A stretch of 64,000 nucleotides of DNA from Melastoma dodecandrum (Eukaryota > Streptophyta > Magnoliopsida > Myrtales > Melastomataceae): NCBI GenBank assembly GCA_029817715.1, contig JARUPY010000534.1, positions 1,862,501-1,926,500 on the forward strand, given 5' to 3'. Below, in pieces: positions 22,216-32,069 of this stretch (the first letter of the stretch is position 1; the number at the start of each line of letters is the position of its first letter). The notes beneath the pieces are model-generated. The model made no database searches. It had not been told where the DNA came from and saw only the letters and a list, made by a program, of their open reading frames with translations. A program made the translations under genes and the position numbers.

Positions 22216-22834
22216 TAGTCTTGATCCTTCCCGAGTAACCGGTTCTGATATCATGTTAGAGCCTCCAGATCGATTTAACGGGTTCCACTCTAAAATCAAT
22301 TGGCTATAAAGGGAGGATTATTCTTTAAGACTTATATATTAACTTGATAGCTCATGGGTTTTCGAACGTGGTACCTGGATTTACACCCTTCAAACACTTC
22401 CCAAAGGCAACAATGCTTATAACTAACTAGTCGTACCTATAAGTGTTCAAGAACCCGAGGCCTCTGTATAACTCGATGAGAGCTTGTCTGATCATTTTCT
22501 GCGAACGGTGAAAATCCATCGTTTTTAATAGTCGTCTTACTCCCTCTGGACACACATTTCCTAGACGTCGGCCGATTATGACCTGCCCCCCAAGTTTTAT
22601 CCAATTGCAGAAAGTGTCCATGATGGTCATTGTTAACTCCTTCCCCTTATGACCCGATGTGGATTCCAATTTGTCGTTACCCTTCTCCTTCTTTCTTGCT
22701 TTAAGCAAATCCAATGAATTTTTCCTCATTCTCGGGCTTTCAGTTGTAATAACGAGATCATGTGTCGTAGTTACATAATCCATCGTGCTAATGAGTGTTT
22801 TTTCTTTCAGTTTGCAATTGATTTATGCTTTGAC
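22216..22834. other. Unique spacer between the tandem copies, with repeat-like sequence
   Basis: Around 22235-22380 the words gttctgatatcatgttagag and ctaaaatcaattgg resemble a dispersed plant repeat often seen near LTR retrotransposons. A 118-codon minus-strand frame (22427-22783) opens with an ATG, but I recognise no domain and do not call it a gene. Confidence 0.4.
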
Positions 22835-22993
22835 ATGTTCTTTGGTCCACTTTTGGATGCGGAGGACTGACTTTTTTTATACTCACTCGTTTTGTGTACA
22901 AACGCGTGAGCCCACATTATATCACACGCCCTCATGTCAAGTGCTTTGCTCAATTAAAGTCAATCTAAGCTCTGCGAAGAAAGCAGGAAAACG

Positions 22994-23408
22994 ATGAACT
23001 CCATCTCTCTGCTGATCATTCTCGGGGTCGTCCTTTTGGCCGCGGAATTCTTTATCCCCCCTACTGCACGTGCGGACCGGCTTCTCGCCGAGGTTCCTCC
23101 CCCGCCGCCTGGTACGTACATGACCGCGCACCTGCTCCTGTCGCTCACCATAACGCACACTCAGCTTTCCGGATTCTCGGCGAGTTATGTGTACTCATGG
23201 TTCCTCTCGTTGAACAGGTGATGGGCGTTCCAAGATCGGGGTGAGTCCCAGTACACCGAGACAGGACGGTTCATGGTCAGGCGGGAGCTCTCCTCAGGGG
23301 ACCTTGTTGGTTCCTCCACCTTCCTCGGTCACCAAAATAGCATTTGCATCCACGACTGTCACCTCAAACGGAACAGCCAAAGGCAACGTCGGGGCACCTC
23401 CTCCTTGA
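22994..23408 (+). CDS. Small secreted Pro/Ser/Thr-rich protein, tandem copy 2, 2 exons, 102 aa
   Basis: Exons 22994-23111 and 23218-23408 give 102 residues. This is the paralogue of the 21376 gene: the signal peptide (MNSISLLIILGVV), LLAEVPPPPPG, GRSKIGVSPSTPRQ, LVPPPSSVTK and the final GAPPP are conserved, while about 20 residues of the Ser/Thr-rich tail are missing. Frame, splice sites and stop position are preserved despite many substitutions, which argues that both copies encode protein. A TATA-like tatatcac lies about 80 bp upstream. Function unknown. Confidence 0.75.
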
Positions 23409-23740
23409 CAGACGGTGTTTCGAGCACACGACAGACTGTCTTCCGCCAAAATTTCTGGGGATCTTCTTCACATTAGACCATTTCTCGTGATTGGGGGGGG
23501 GGGGGGATGTATGCAATAATAATTGAGCTTTGGATTTTTCATAACCATTGTTGGCTCTTTCAAGTAAAAAACAGCCTGTCCTTTCACTTTCTTCTTTGAT
23601 ATAATAAAGTAATATTGCATCAAAGATTGGCCCGGGTTCAGTCAGAAGAGGATGTCGCTGAGACGGCTCCAGACTGACCACGTTCTCAAACAAGGCTGTG
23701 GGGATGGCAGGAATGGGGGACCATGCAGCTCGACCTGGAG

Positions 23741-24415
23741 CTGATGTTCGACTTCTGTGTACTAAGCGGGGATCCGCTGTTCGATCTGTCAAACTCCTGC
23801 TCATTCTCGAATACGCTGGCCAATTTTATTTACTGAATGGATTGACTCTGGCCCCTGAATATGTCTTCTCTGAGTTCTTGTTTGGATGATTTCTGCGGTG
23901 CAGCCGGAATGCCAGGACTAGGAGAAGGCACTGGTGTCACGTTCTCTATCAGTCGGTCACAGTTAGTCTGTCTTTTTGCAGCAAATAATAACACTGATGA
24001 TCTCGGGATCATTGCTAAATCCTGGTGGAGGAAATTGGATCATTCTTTGCTCTATATTAAAACACGGTCCAATTTAGAGATGGAAGATGAAGAAAATTAA
24101 GTCCAGATACTATGCCGAGCCAGTTCAATCCTTTGTTGTTATCCATTCACCAGTCAAACTTGTATCATTTTCAAGATCGTTTGCGGTCATTCCATAAACT
24201 TGGCCCCGATTGTTTTGGTACGGTAACCGGTTTCATATGCAAATTTCGTCGAGAAATCTGGCTGTCAGGGAAACGTAACAGTTTCTTCATAACATGTCAT
24301 GAAGATTTAAGATGCGGAGATAACGTGAAGTATCACACAATGATGAAGGCACATATACGAGGATTTCTTAACCAGTCTTCAAATCTGTGTCCTCTGCCTC
24401 ATGATCATCCCCTGC
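23741..24415. other. Intergenic, nothing recognised
   Basis: Short frames on both strands show no conserved motif. The right end should contain the 3' untranslated region of the small basic protein gene. Confidence 0.45.
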
Positions 24416-24674
24416 TCAGTGCTTCCCTCCTGACTTCCCACCCTTTCCCTGCTCAAATCATATGACACATACCAGAATGTGAAATTTGAGAAAAGAGTGA
24501 CTTGGTGGTGATCATCTCAAGGCATACCTTCTTCTTGGGCTCCGCTGCCTTCTGCGAACTGCCCTTCTTGGCCGAGCCTCCCTTGGCGGCATCAACGGAT
24601 TTGCCCGCCGGCTCCTTCTTCGTGTGTCCAAAGAGTTGGGTCCCGACCGGTTTCTCCGCCTTCACAGACGCCAT
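24416..24674 (-). CDS. Small basic Lys/Ala/Gly-rich protein, 2 exons, 59 aa
   Basis: Exons 24674-24528 and 24448-24416 join in phase to a 59-residue protein beginning MASVKAEKPVGTQLFGH and ending KGGKSGGKH. Two Lys-rich clusters and no hydrophobic segment suggest a soluble, possibly nucleic-acid- or nucleolus-associated protein, but I do not know the family. The donor (AAG/GTATGC) and acceptor (TTGAGCAG) are good, and a TATA box sits 63-71 bp upstream of the ATG. Reading past the donor gives an unrelated tail, so the spliced form is preferred. Confidence 0.7.
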
Positions 24675-24736
24675 CTTGTTTTTTGTAAATAAGAATGTTG
24701 CGTTACTCTTAACAATGTGATTTTCCCTCACAAGCT

Positions 24737-24745
24737 CTTTATATA
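24737..24745 (-). promoter_or_regulatory. TATA box of the small basic protein gene
   Basis: The minus strand reads TATATAAAG, a strong consensus, 63-71 bp upstream of the ATG at 24674. Confidence 0.65.
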
Positions 24746-26245
24746 CACCCATCGAAAGAGAATCAAAGCACACTGTTTCTAGAGTTACTATATGGAATTA
24801 GAATAATAGTCGATCTTCAATATCATATCGGGTCGGGTTAGCATTAGATGCCCTCAAGCAATATGATCATGACATATCCACATGAATTAGATTCTTGTTC
24901 CAAATTTGGGTCGTGTCTTAAGGCAGAAGACATCGAAAACACCTGCTTCGATTGGTCAGGCTGAAGCTCTTAGGCAAAGGAACCCAATGTGTCCCACCAG
25001 TGCTGCCTTCGACTTGGAGGCATTGAGACAAAAAGAAAAGGACCCGTCTTACTCTGCCGGATAGTTTGATACAATGTCATTTTAGGCTAGACTTCGTTTT
25101 TCCAACGTTGCACCCGTGACTAAATTTCGGAATGCAGAATCTTCCTCGAGCTCCTGCAGCCAGACCGGCAAGTTATACCAGTCGACGATGACATGACACC
25201 CACCACCATCAACACATTTTCAGAGTATGATCGAATAGTATATAATTTTGCAATGGAGTCTCTCCTCCTCCCCATGAAAGACAACAATGGCGGTCTTAAG
25301 GGCCATATAATTAGGAGTCTTTTCGATTTCGTCACTCTTCTTCCTGGCCCTACACCCACATCACATATTCACATCACTCTTCTTTCTTTCTTTAACATTT
25401 GATTCAATCCTTTCACCAAAGTAATCCCCACCTTTCTTTTGGGTCCTAAACTCCACTACAGCCATTTTTCATTCCTTGCACAAACAAAGGAAACCTTAAA
25501 ATCGAGAAGGGAACACTACGTGTCGGCAGGACAAACATGTTTTTCAAGTCGGGAAGAGCTACATCGCATCGCGCTTGGATCAGCCTCAACATATATATGA
25601 ACAAACACAGAGGCTCTATATCTGGTACGATGATCGCAATAAAGCTTCTGGGCTGGATTTTTCTGTTTGCACGTAACTTAATCCCACTTCTTGTCAATAA
25701 TGCAGCGTCGTACTTTAAAAAGCTTTAGACCTTTGAGCCCTCACCTTCAGACAGTTTGAGTTAGGCTGAAATTTTAGAACGAGTCGTGTGTTGTTTTGTG
25801 GCCTAACTCTAAAAGTGATTTGATGGGTTCATCCCCCTCGACCTCAAAAAGAAAATCTCCAGCCGAGGATGTCGTTCGATTCCTTATTCAACCCGTTTTG
25901 CGTATATGTACTTGTTTGAATGTCCAAGTATTGGGAACACGTCAACTTTTCCGAGTCTCAATCCATCATCAGCAGTTAATTACTACTTCAAAGTCAAAGC
26001 AACAACAGGGTGAGGAAATTGACGTGAAAGCAAAATAAAATAAGATACGATTATCATACGGTCTTTGGGGTACCACGACACTTGTGATTGTAAAAAAAAA
26101 AAAAAAAGAAATAGAACTGTAACGAATGAATGATTTCGTCGTAGCGAATCCGCGCTCGGATTCTGTCAATCGTCGGACGCGAACGTTTCGGGCCTTTTTA
26201 TGTCCAGAAAGGAATTAAGTAGTTACATTTAAGTGAGGACTCCGC
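24746..26245. other. Intergenic, nothing recognised
   Basis: No gene or complete repeat seen. A poly-A tract lies at 26093-26107. The right end is the 3' flank of the IDA-like gene. Confidence 0.45.
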
Positions 26246-26509
26246 TCAGTACAGAGGCGTGGATGTAACGTCGGAGTTGTGTCGCGGGGAAGGACCTGAG
26301 GGGGGAACCCTGGATCTCTTGGGGAGGTAGCCGTAGACACTGCCTTTGAAATGGATGCCTGCCGTCGTGATTGGCATGTCTTGATCGGCTACAGTGGCCG
26401 ACGGGGATGGAGCGCCTGCAAGTACTCTGATGGCACCGCAACTGCCGGGCAGGACAAGGAGAAGCGCGAGGTGGGAAAACAAGAGCACGAACTTGGCGGG
26501 AGGAGTCAT
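26246..26509 (-). CDS. IDA-like peptide precursor (abscission/cell-separation signal), 87 aa, intronless
   Basis: The 87-residue frame has a signal peptide at residues 1-26 (KFVLLFSHLALLLVLPG), a variable middle, and near the C-terminus GYLPKRS followed by RVPPSGPSPRHN (residues 67-78) and a nine-residue tail. This matches the extended PIP motif of INFLORESCENCE DEFICIENT IN ABSCISSION peptides, whose consensus is PIPPSAPSKRHN, a ligand of HAESA-type receptor kinases. The preceding YLPK is also conserved. Changes from the consensus are Arg, Val, Gly and Pro at motif positions 1, 2, 6 and 9. The ATG at 26509 is chosen because it opens the signal peptide; one at 26599 lies almost at the predicted transcription start and would bury the signal. 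IDA-family genes are normally intronless. Confidence 0.88.
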   Translation of the reverse strand: MTPPAKFVLLFSHLALLLVLPGSCGAIRVLAGAPSPSATVADQDMPITTAGIHFKGSVYGYLPKRSRVPPSGPSPRHNSDVTSTPLY

Positions 26510-26625
26510 TCTGGGATTTTCGAAGTTGAGGAAGAAGAAGAAGAAGGAGAAGGAAAGGAATGATGGATATGCTGCCGTGTGCCTTTTCCTTTTTCTCATA
26601 AGAAGTATCGCTGGGGGGGGATGGG

Positions 26626-26633
26626 CTTAAATA
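26626..26633 (-). promoter_or_regulatory. TATA-like box of the IDA-like gene
   Basis: The minus strand reads TATTTAAG about 117 bp upstream of the preferred ATG. A start about 30 bp downstream (near 26597) fits the short precursor model. Confidence 0.45.
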
Positions 26634-27668
26634 TGTTTGGATTTTAGGTGGTAATGAGGGAGGGAGGTTTGTTTAACACCGAGGAAGCAATGGACAGACA
26701 CGATTTTCGGTTGTTTATTCGTGTAAAAACCTGATGCGCGTTAGAAATACCGGGCAAGACTTTGTTATGAATATGTTTTTTGTTTTATCCGTAGGTTGTT
26801 ACGTGATTACAGAGCCGCGTACCCAACACCTCAGGTGCGGGCTTTGTTACGTATTTAAGTGGAATTCTATAAGTTCGACTTGTTGTTCGTAAACTGAATT
26901 CTTAATCTACTTAGTAGAAGAAAATTAATTGAAAATTTGAAACCCGAAACCTTGAATTGTAATTTCATCAAATAAAGGCTGATGGTTAAAAAAAAGCATC
27001 TAATCCTAATTATTCGAATACTTATTCTTATGAATTAGGAATTCATTTTTTCATTTTAGTTAAAACCTCTCCAAGTATCAAATAAGTTATGAGTAACTCG
27101 CCTTTTTTTTCTTTTGCCAAAAAAAAGTTAAATTAACTAATTTTTTAACTTTTTATCTTATTGAAATTTTTTTCAACTAAACGTTGTTGGAAAACATTCC
27201 TCCTCTCCTATGGCGGCCAACCACGGTCAGTTTAAGGGATTGACTTACTTCAGTAGAAAGAAATGGATAAATAAAAGGGATTAATTTTTTAAGGGACAAA
27301 TAAAATTTTAAGAATTATCAATTTAAAAAAAAAAGATTAGAAACTTTCTTATTTTTAAAAAAATATGCTAAGAATTATCATTATTTTTTTAAGGTGGGAA
27401 GTGGCATCTTATCATATTTAACTCGGTATTTCAGATAATGATTATATAAAACAAAGTCATTAATTAAAATAACAACTTTTTTAAGGAAGACAAAATTTTA
27501 AAACTATTTCATAAAAATGTTTAAAACCATTGGGGGGAAGTTGAAACTGGGATGGGAAGTAGATATTGGAGCAAAAGGAAAGCTGAGTTTGGAAACTGGT
27601 AAAATTCCTTCCCAACTCCGCAACCTCCGGACACTGAATGCCACCACCACCACCACCACCCCACATTC
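26634..27668. other. AT-rich intergenic region
   Basis: Nothing recognised beyond long A/T tracts. Confidence 0.45.
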
Positions 27669-29448
27669 TTACCATTCCCATAGCACTACCAATGCCAAAC
27701 CGAGCATTACTACCGCCTCAAGTTTCCTTGTGTAATAACCCAAATTGGATAATGAGCCCGAGGATGATGATGGTGCATCATCGGGTTTACTCCTGCTGTT
27801 GCTGCTGCTCCAACCCACATCGCCATCTCTATCGTCCAACCTGGCCTTTGAATTCCCATTAATTTCTTCCTCTCCCGAGTCCGGACTTCGACACGGGCTT
27901 ACCCCATTTGGCTGCACTCCCTTCGATGGCAGCTCTGTTGGGTAACATAGGTTCGGGTTGGTTCCAGGCACCGAACCGTGCGCCTAGCTTCCAGTAGAAC
28001 CATTCCGGGAACTTGAGCTCACCAATCAGGTCGTTCCCGTTGACGTGCACCGTGTTTATGCCTGGCAGGGACGAGATTTCGTCTGCCGGGAGGGTCCCCG
28101 TGAGGTTGTTGTTCCCTAGGCCTAAGTACCGGAGGCTCTCAAGGGATGAGATTGATTTTGGTATTGTTCCCGTCAACCTGAGGTTGTCGAGGTCCAGGAT
28201 TTCCAGGCGTTTTAGGTTCTCCCAGGCTATGTCTTCCAAGCCTCCTCCCAGGGGATTGTTGGACAGCAGCATTCCCTTGAGGGATACCATCCCCTCGAAG
28301 GTCGCCCGGGGTAAGCCGCCGGTCAAGTTGTTGTCCCTGAGGTCTAGAATGGTTAAGTTCCTCAGGTTGTTCAGTTGCTCCGGCAGGTTCCCGCTTAGTC
28401 GCCGGTTATTGCTCAGGTCCAGCTTCAGAAGTGAGGTCAGATTGCCAAGGGAAGGTGGCAGGGGACCTGAGAGGGAGTTCCCGCTCAAGTCAAGGATCAA
28501 CAACTCGGTTAATCTTCCGTATTCGCTCGGTATGGAGCCCGTGAATGAATTCCATGACAGGACAAGCCTTCTGAGACGTGTCAAATTAGTGAGGCTCGAA
28601 GGCAGATCCCCGTTCAGCCCATTGTCCAGGACAACGAACGAGTTGAGCCTCTGGAGGAGACTGATGCCCGAGGGAAGCCGGCCAACAAGGCCAGGGTTCG
28701 ACCGAAACTCCAGCGACTCGATGGTACCGACGATCCTCTCCCACCCGCGTAATGGGATAGAAACTGGATCAGCCTTCTGCTGGACGAAACAACTGTACAA
28801 GGATAATGACTTGAGCCGCGCAAGCTCGAAGAGTTGGGGAGCAAAGACAGGATTCTCCGAGCAGACGAGGGAGTTATCGTGGACTGGGCCTACGGTCAAT
28901 GCCGTAATGTACCAAAGCCCGTTGTAAAGATCACAAGATACTCCCTGAGAAAATCAACAACTGCAGCGTCATCACAAACAACTTCATGGGCATGTTTTAA
29001 TCATCATAAGATTAACATCCTTCTTCGCGGGCTGTAAGAACTTCTAAAAAAAATGCAAATGAAATAAGAGACCAGAGAGCAATAATGACACGCATTCAGT
29101 GTTTCACAGCAAAAAAGCGCAGATTTTGCCAATGTCACTGTTCAGATTCTTGCAGTAAAAAATGGAATAAGAAAAGGTTTTCATATCAAAATGGAGATAA
29201 CCGGGTCAAGACTTGGGCGTACCTGAATGGGAGTCCACCCACAAGGATCTGGGTAAAGGTCCGATCCGTTCCAGCTGTCTCCGACGAACCCTCGGATGGC
29301 GGAGAACAGGGCGTCCCTCTCTGCTTCGTCCATGGGCGAAGAGTCGGCTTGCCGCTGGCCGACCGACCGCGACGTCCCACGCAGATAACAGGACCCAGAG
29401 CATGAAAACCAACAGCATCGCCTTGGAAGGAGGGGGGAATGAATCCAT
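27669..29448 (-). pseudogene. PII-2-like leucine-rich-repeat protein, frame broken in both exons
   Basis: Two exons, 29448-29223 and 28944-27669, resemble PIRIFORMOSPORA INDICA-INSENSITIVE 2 proteins, extracellular LRR proteins of root-fungus interactions. Order: signal peptide (AMLLVFMLWVLLSAW), acidic helix MDEAERDALFSAI, SDLYPDPCGWTPIQ, then about ten plant-type LRRs, RFGAWN, NPNLCYP, and a C-terminal hydrophobic anchor. Two lesions are visible. The signal peptide is in a different frame from MDEAERD, needing removal of one base near 29350-29400; and between FGAWN and NPNLCYP near 27965 there is one surplus base. Each exon is exactly 3n+1 nt long. The LRR body (28899-27970) is open and well conserved. 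Either this is a young pseudogene, or two single-base sequence errors hide an intact gene of about 499 aa. Confidence 0.85.
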
Positions 29449-32069
29449 GTGTCGGAGGGAGGGGAACAACTGAAGGGGAAGAAGTTAAGCTACTCGAGTC
29501 CAAGAAAGGCAGAGGAAGGAGGAAGAAACAGGGGAAGTGGAGGCTAACAGAGTAGTAGAACTAGAAAGTAAAGGGAAACAAGTTGCCACAACCAGACCAG
29601 ATCGTTACAGCATTGGATGGACCAATAATTTTTTTTAAAGGAGGAGACTGGCGTTGCTGGTGTGTCCGTACTAGGATTACATTACCTTACCAGAGAAAGT
29701 GCCCGGGGGGGGGGGGTAGAGGAAAGGCTGGCTTTGATGGGTAAAAGAAAAAAGAACTTTGTTGCTGTAATAACGAACCTGGGGTGGTAATAAAATGAAA
29801 GTTCTACTAATCAAAGCCATCAAGTTTCGTATTAAAAAAGACATAATGAATATTGGGTCGGGGTAGGGGCGCAAAGTAGTAAGGAAATTTTGAACATTGG
29901 TTGGGAAATTTGGGTAATTCTCTGGACCTGTGTTGCTACAGCTGATAGCTTCTGTAACATGTCGTGCCTGTTTTTCAGGCTGTGTAATAGTTCTTTCTAA
30001 TGCAACCTCTCCCTAATAGTAGGCCTCATTATTGGCTTAATTTTATTGAAACAGTAGTAAGACTCGGGGATGGTTGGGTGTTGTGTCGGAGGGAGGGGGA
30101 GAGGGGGTGGATTTATTGCTTGAGAGTAATTGTTCTCTTTTATTTTTGAAGGGAGTGAAGTGAAGGTTTGATAAGGTGCTGTTCTTCAGAAATGGGGTGG
30201 TAGAGGAGAGGTGGTTGTTGTAATGTTAGCAGTAGGGGACCGGATGTTAAAAAGGGGGACCATTTCTTACAGACATCCAAGCCATGCATGCAATAAGATA
30301 AAAAAAAAGGAGTCGGAGAGAGGAGATTGGCAGTGAAAAAGACCTACCCTAGGTTACATTTTTTGTACACCTTTGTCTCTTTTCTCAATTCTTGTTTTGT
30401 TGAATTAGTGGCTTAATTGGGTTGTTTGAGTTTGGGTAATTCCTGTTGGTTGGGAGGAAATGTTGATTCTCTGGGTGTTTCTCTATTTGGGGGGGACGAA
30501 AGTCCTTTATTCATGGTCAGGACAAAGGACACAGGCATTGAGAGGGAAGAAAGAAGACAAGTGAGGCACAGGGGAGTGTGCGTGAAGGAAAGAGATCTGT
30601 GAGAGAGAGAGAGAGAGAGAGAGCCTGCAGGACAACATAACCAGACAGCAGACCCCCACAAAGGAAAACAAACAATAAGTCATAATTGACATGAACATGT
30701 CACTTTGGGGAACTTCGGCTATGTTTTTTTTTATATATATTATTTGATTTAATGTTCTTGGAGAGAAGGAGGTGCATCCCAGCATTATGATAAGATTATG
30801 ATTATGAGCGATGACTGATGGGGGAGATAGGAGTGTGTCCTCAAAACCTTCATCATTAAGATTCATTCAATCTTCACATGAATCACTTCTTCCCAATCAA
30901 TGGGGCTGAAACTTCATGAGGGAGAAATCTGAAAGAGTCTATCACTGACAAGATCTTTCCTCTTGAGGTTCAAAGTAAAGGCCTTACTCCTTTTCAGGGA
31001 TTTTATTTGACGTTACCGATTTAGAAGGAAGGACGCAAATATCATCTTCCTGGTGTATCTGCCAACGAACATAGAATTCACATTCACACAGTCGTGCCTT
31101 CCCCCTCCTCCAAATCTTCTGCAGGAATAATGCCAATGCCATGCCAATCCCTTCCCAACCTTCCTTTTGTACCCTCGGGTTTGCAGGCATGTTTTTGGGC
31201 TACCTTCCAAGATTCCCAGTCCCAATCCAAAACCCAGAACAGAACAATTGTAAGCCATCAAGAAACGTGGAAATTATGCACACCAGAATTCACTTCCCCA
31301 TTTTTGCTGTGAAAGAACCAGGAATTTGGCTTTGGGAATTGATTGATTTGAGGAGGGGGTAGTAGGTGTTGTTGATGGGGGCTGGTTCTTACATAGGCTA
31401 TTGACCAATCACTGTTCCTAAATGAACACAACATATACGAAATACACAAACACATGGCTAGCTAGCTTTAGAAGACAAGACAGCGTTTTTCTTACGGTTT
31501 TAACAAGTTGGTAAGTCATGGATGGACCTTCTAAAATGTGAGGCAAAATCAGGAGGACATGAACAAATAAACCGAAACTGAAGAAGTAACTTCTATACTT
31601 TCCGCCAACAAGTTCAGGAAAAACTTGAAAAAGAGACTAAATTTATATAAACCTCCAAAAAGAGAATTGAAGATCCATAAGCCCATAAAATATGCTCAGG
31701 AGAAAACCTGCCAGTTACTCCAGGAACACTTTGAACATCTTTCCCACTTTATTCAGTCACCTGAGGCTGCATCACATTGTGTGAAAGAAGGTATCGCGTG
31801 CACTTAACAATGTATCCAGATCAATGAAATCGATTACCCAAAACTGCAAAACTCAGTACCAAATACCACTGGGGGAAAAAATCTGAATTTCCATTCCTCA
31901 CCTACTAGGCTACTACTGACCACAGATGGGCATATGGCCCAACAAAACTTAAAGAGTAGAAAGCTGCATTAAGCATATCTACCTCAGACGAAAACTAATC
32001 AGCAGATCACAGCTTAATCGACACATGAAGGGCTGAAAAATCAAGCTGAAAATGCAGGACAATCTCTAA
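29449..32069. other. Intergenic region with microsatellites
   Basis: This is the upstream region of the PII-2-like gene (left) and the 3' flank of the CRWN gene (right). It holds a (GA)n microsatellite at 30601-30623, a G-run at 29704-29716 and T/A tracts. Frames on both strands look random. Confidence 0.5.
30601..30623. repeat. (GA)n microsatellite
   Basis: About 11 GA units in intergenic sequence. Confidence 0.9.

Larger units (their letters stand above)
21228..23740. repeat. Tandem duplication of a small-secreted-protein gene (units about 21228-22215 and 22835-23740)
   Basis: Promoter, both exons, intron and 3' flank recur. Matching landmarks include gacttcg/gactttt upstream, the start codons at 21376 and 22994, the exon-2 starts at 21641 and 23218, a G-run at 21971 and 23491, and the gatggcaggaat word at about 22176 and 23703. 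The spacer 22216-22834 is not duplicated. Copy 2 has lost several segments of exon 2. Confidence 0.9.

Noticed and set aside
22427..22783. 118-codon minus-strand frame with a proper ATG in the spacer between the tandem secreted-protein genes
   Set aside because: No recognisable domain, not present in either duplicated unit, next to repeat-like sequence; not supported as a gene.
26510..26599. Upstream ATG giving a 117-residue IDA-like precursor
   Set aside because: It would place a basic and phenylalanine-rich stretch ahead of the signal peptide and lies at the likely transcription start.
28013..28927. 304-codon plus-strand frame
   Set aside because: It lies exactly antisense to the conserved LRR body of the PII-2-like gene and reads as Arg/Ser-rich nonsense.
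30413..31455. Overlapping frames on both strands between the PII-2-like and CRWN genes
   Set aside because: Short, cross a GA microsatellite, no splice-linked partner exons or motifs found.
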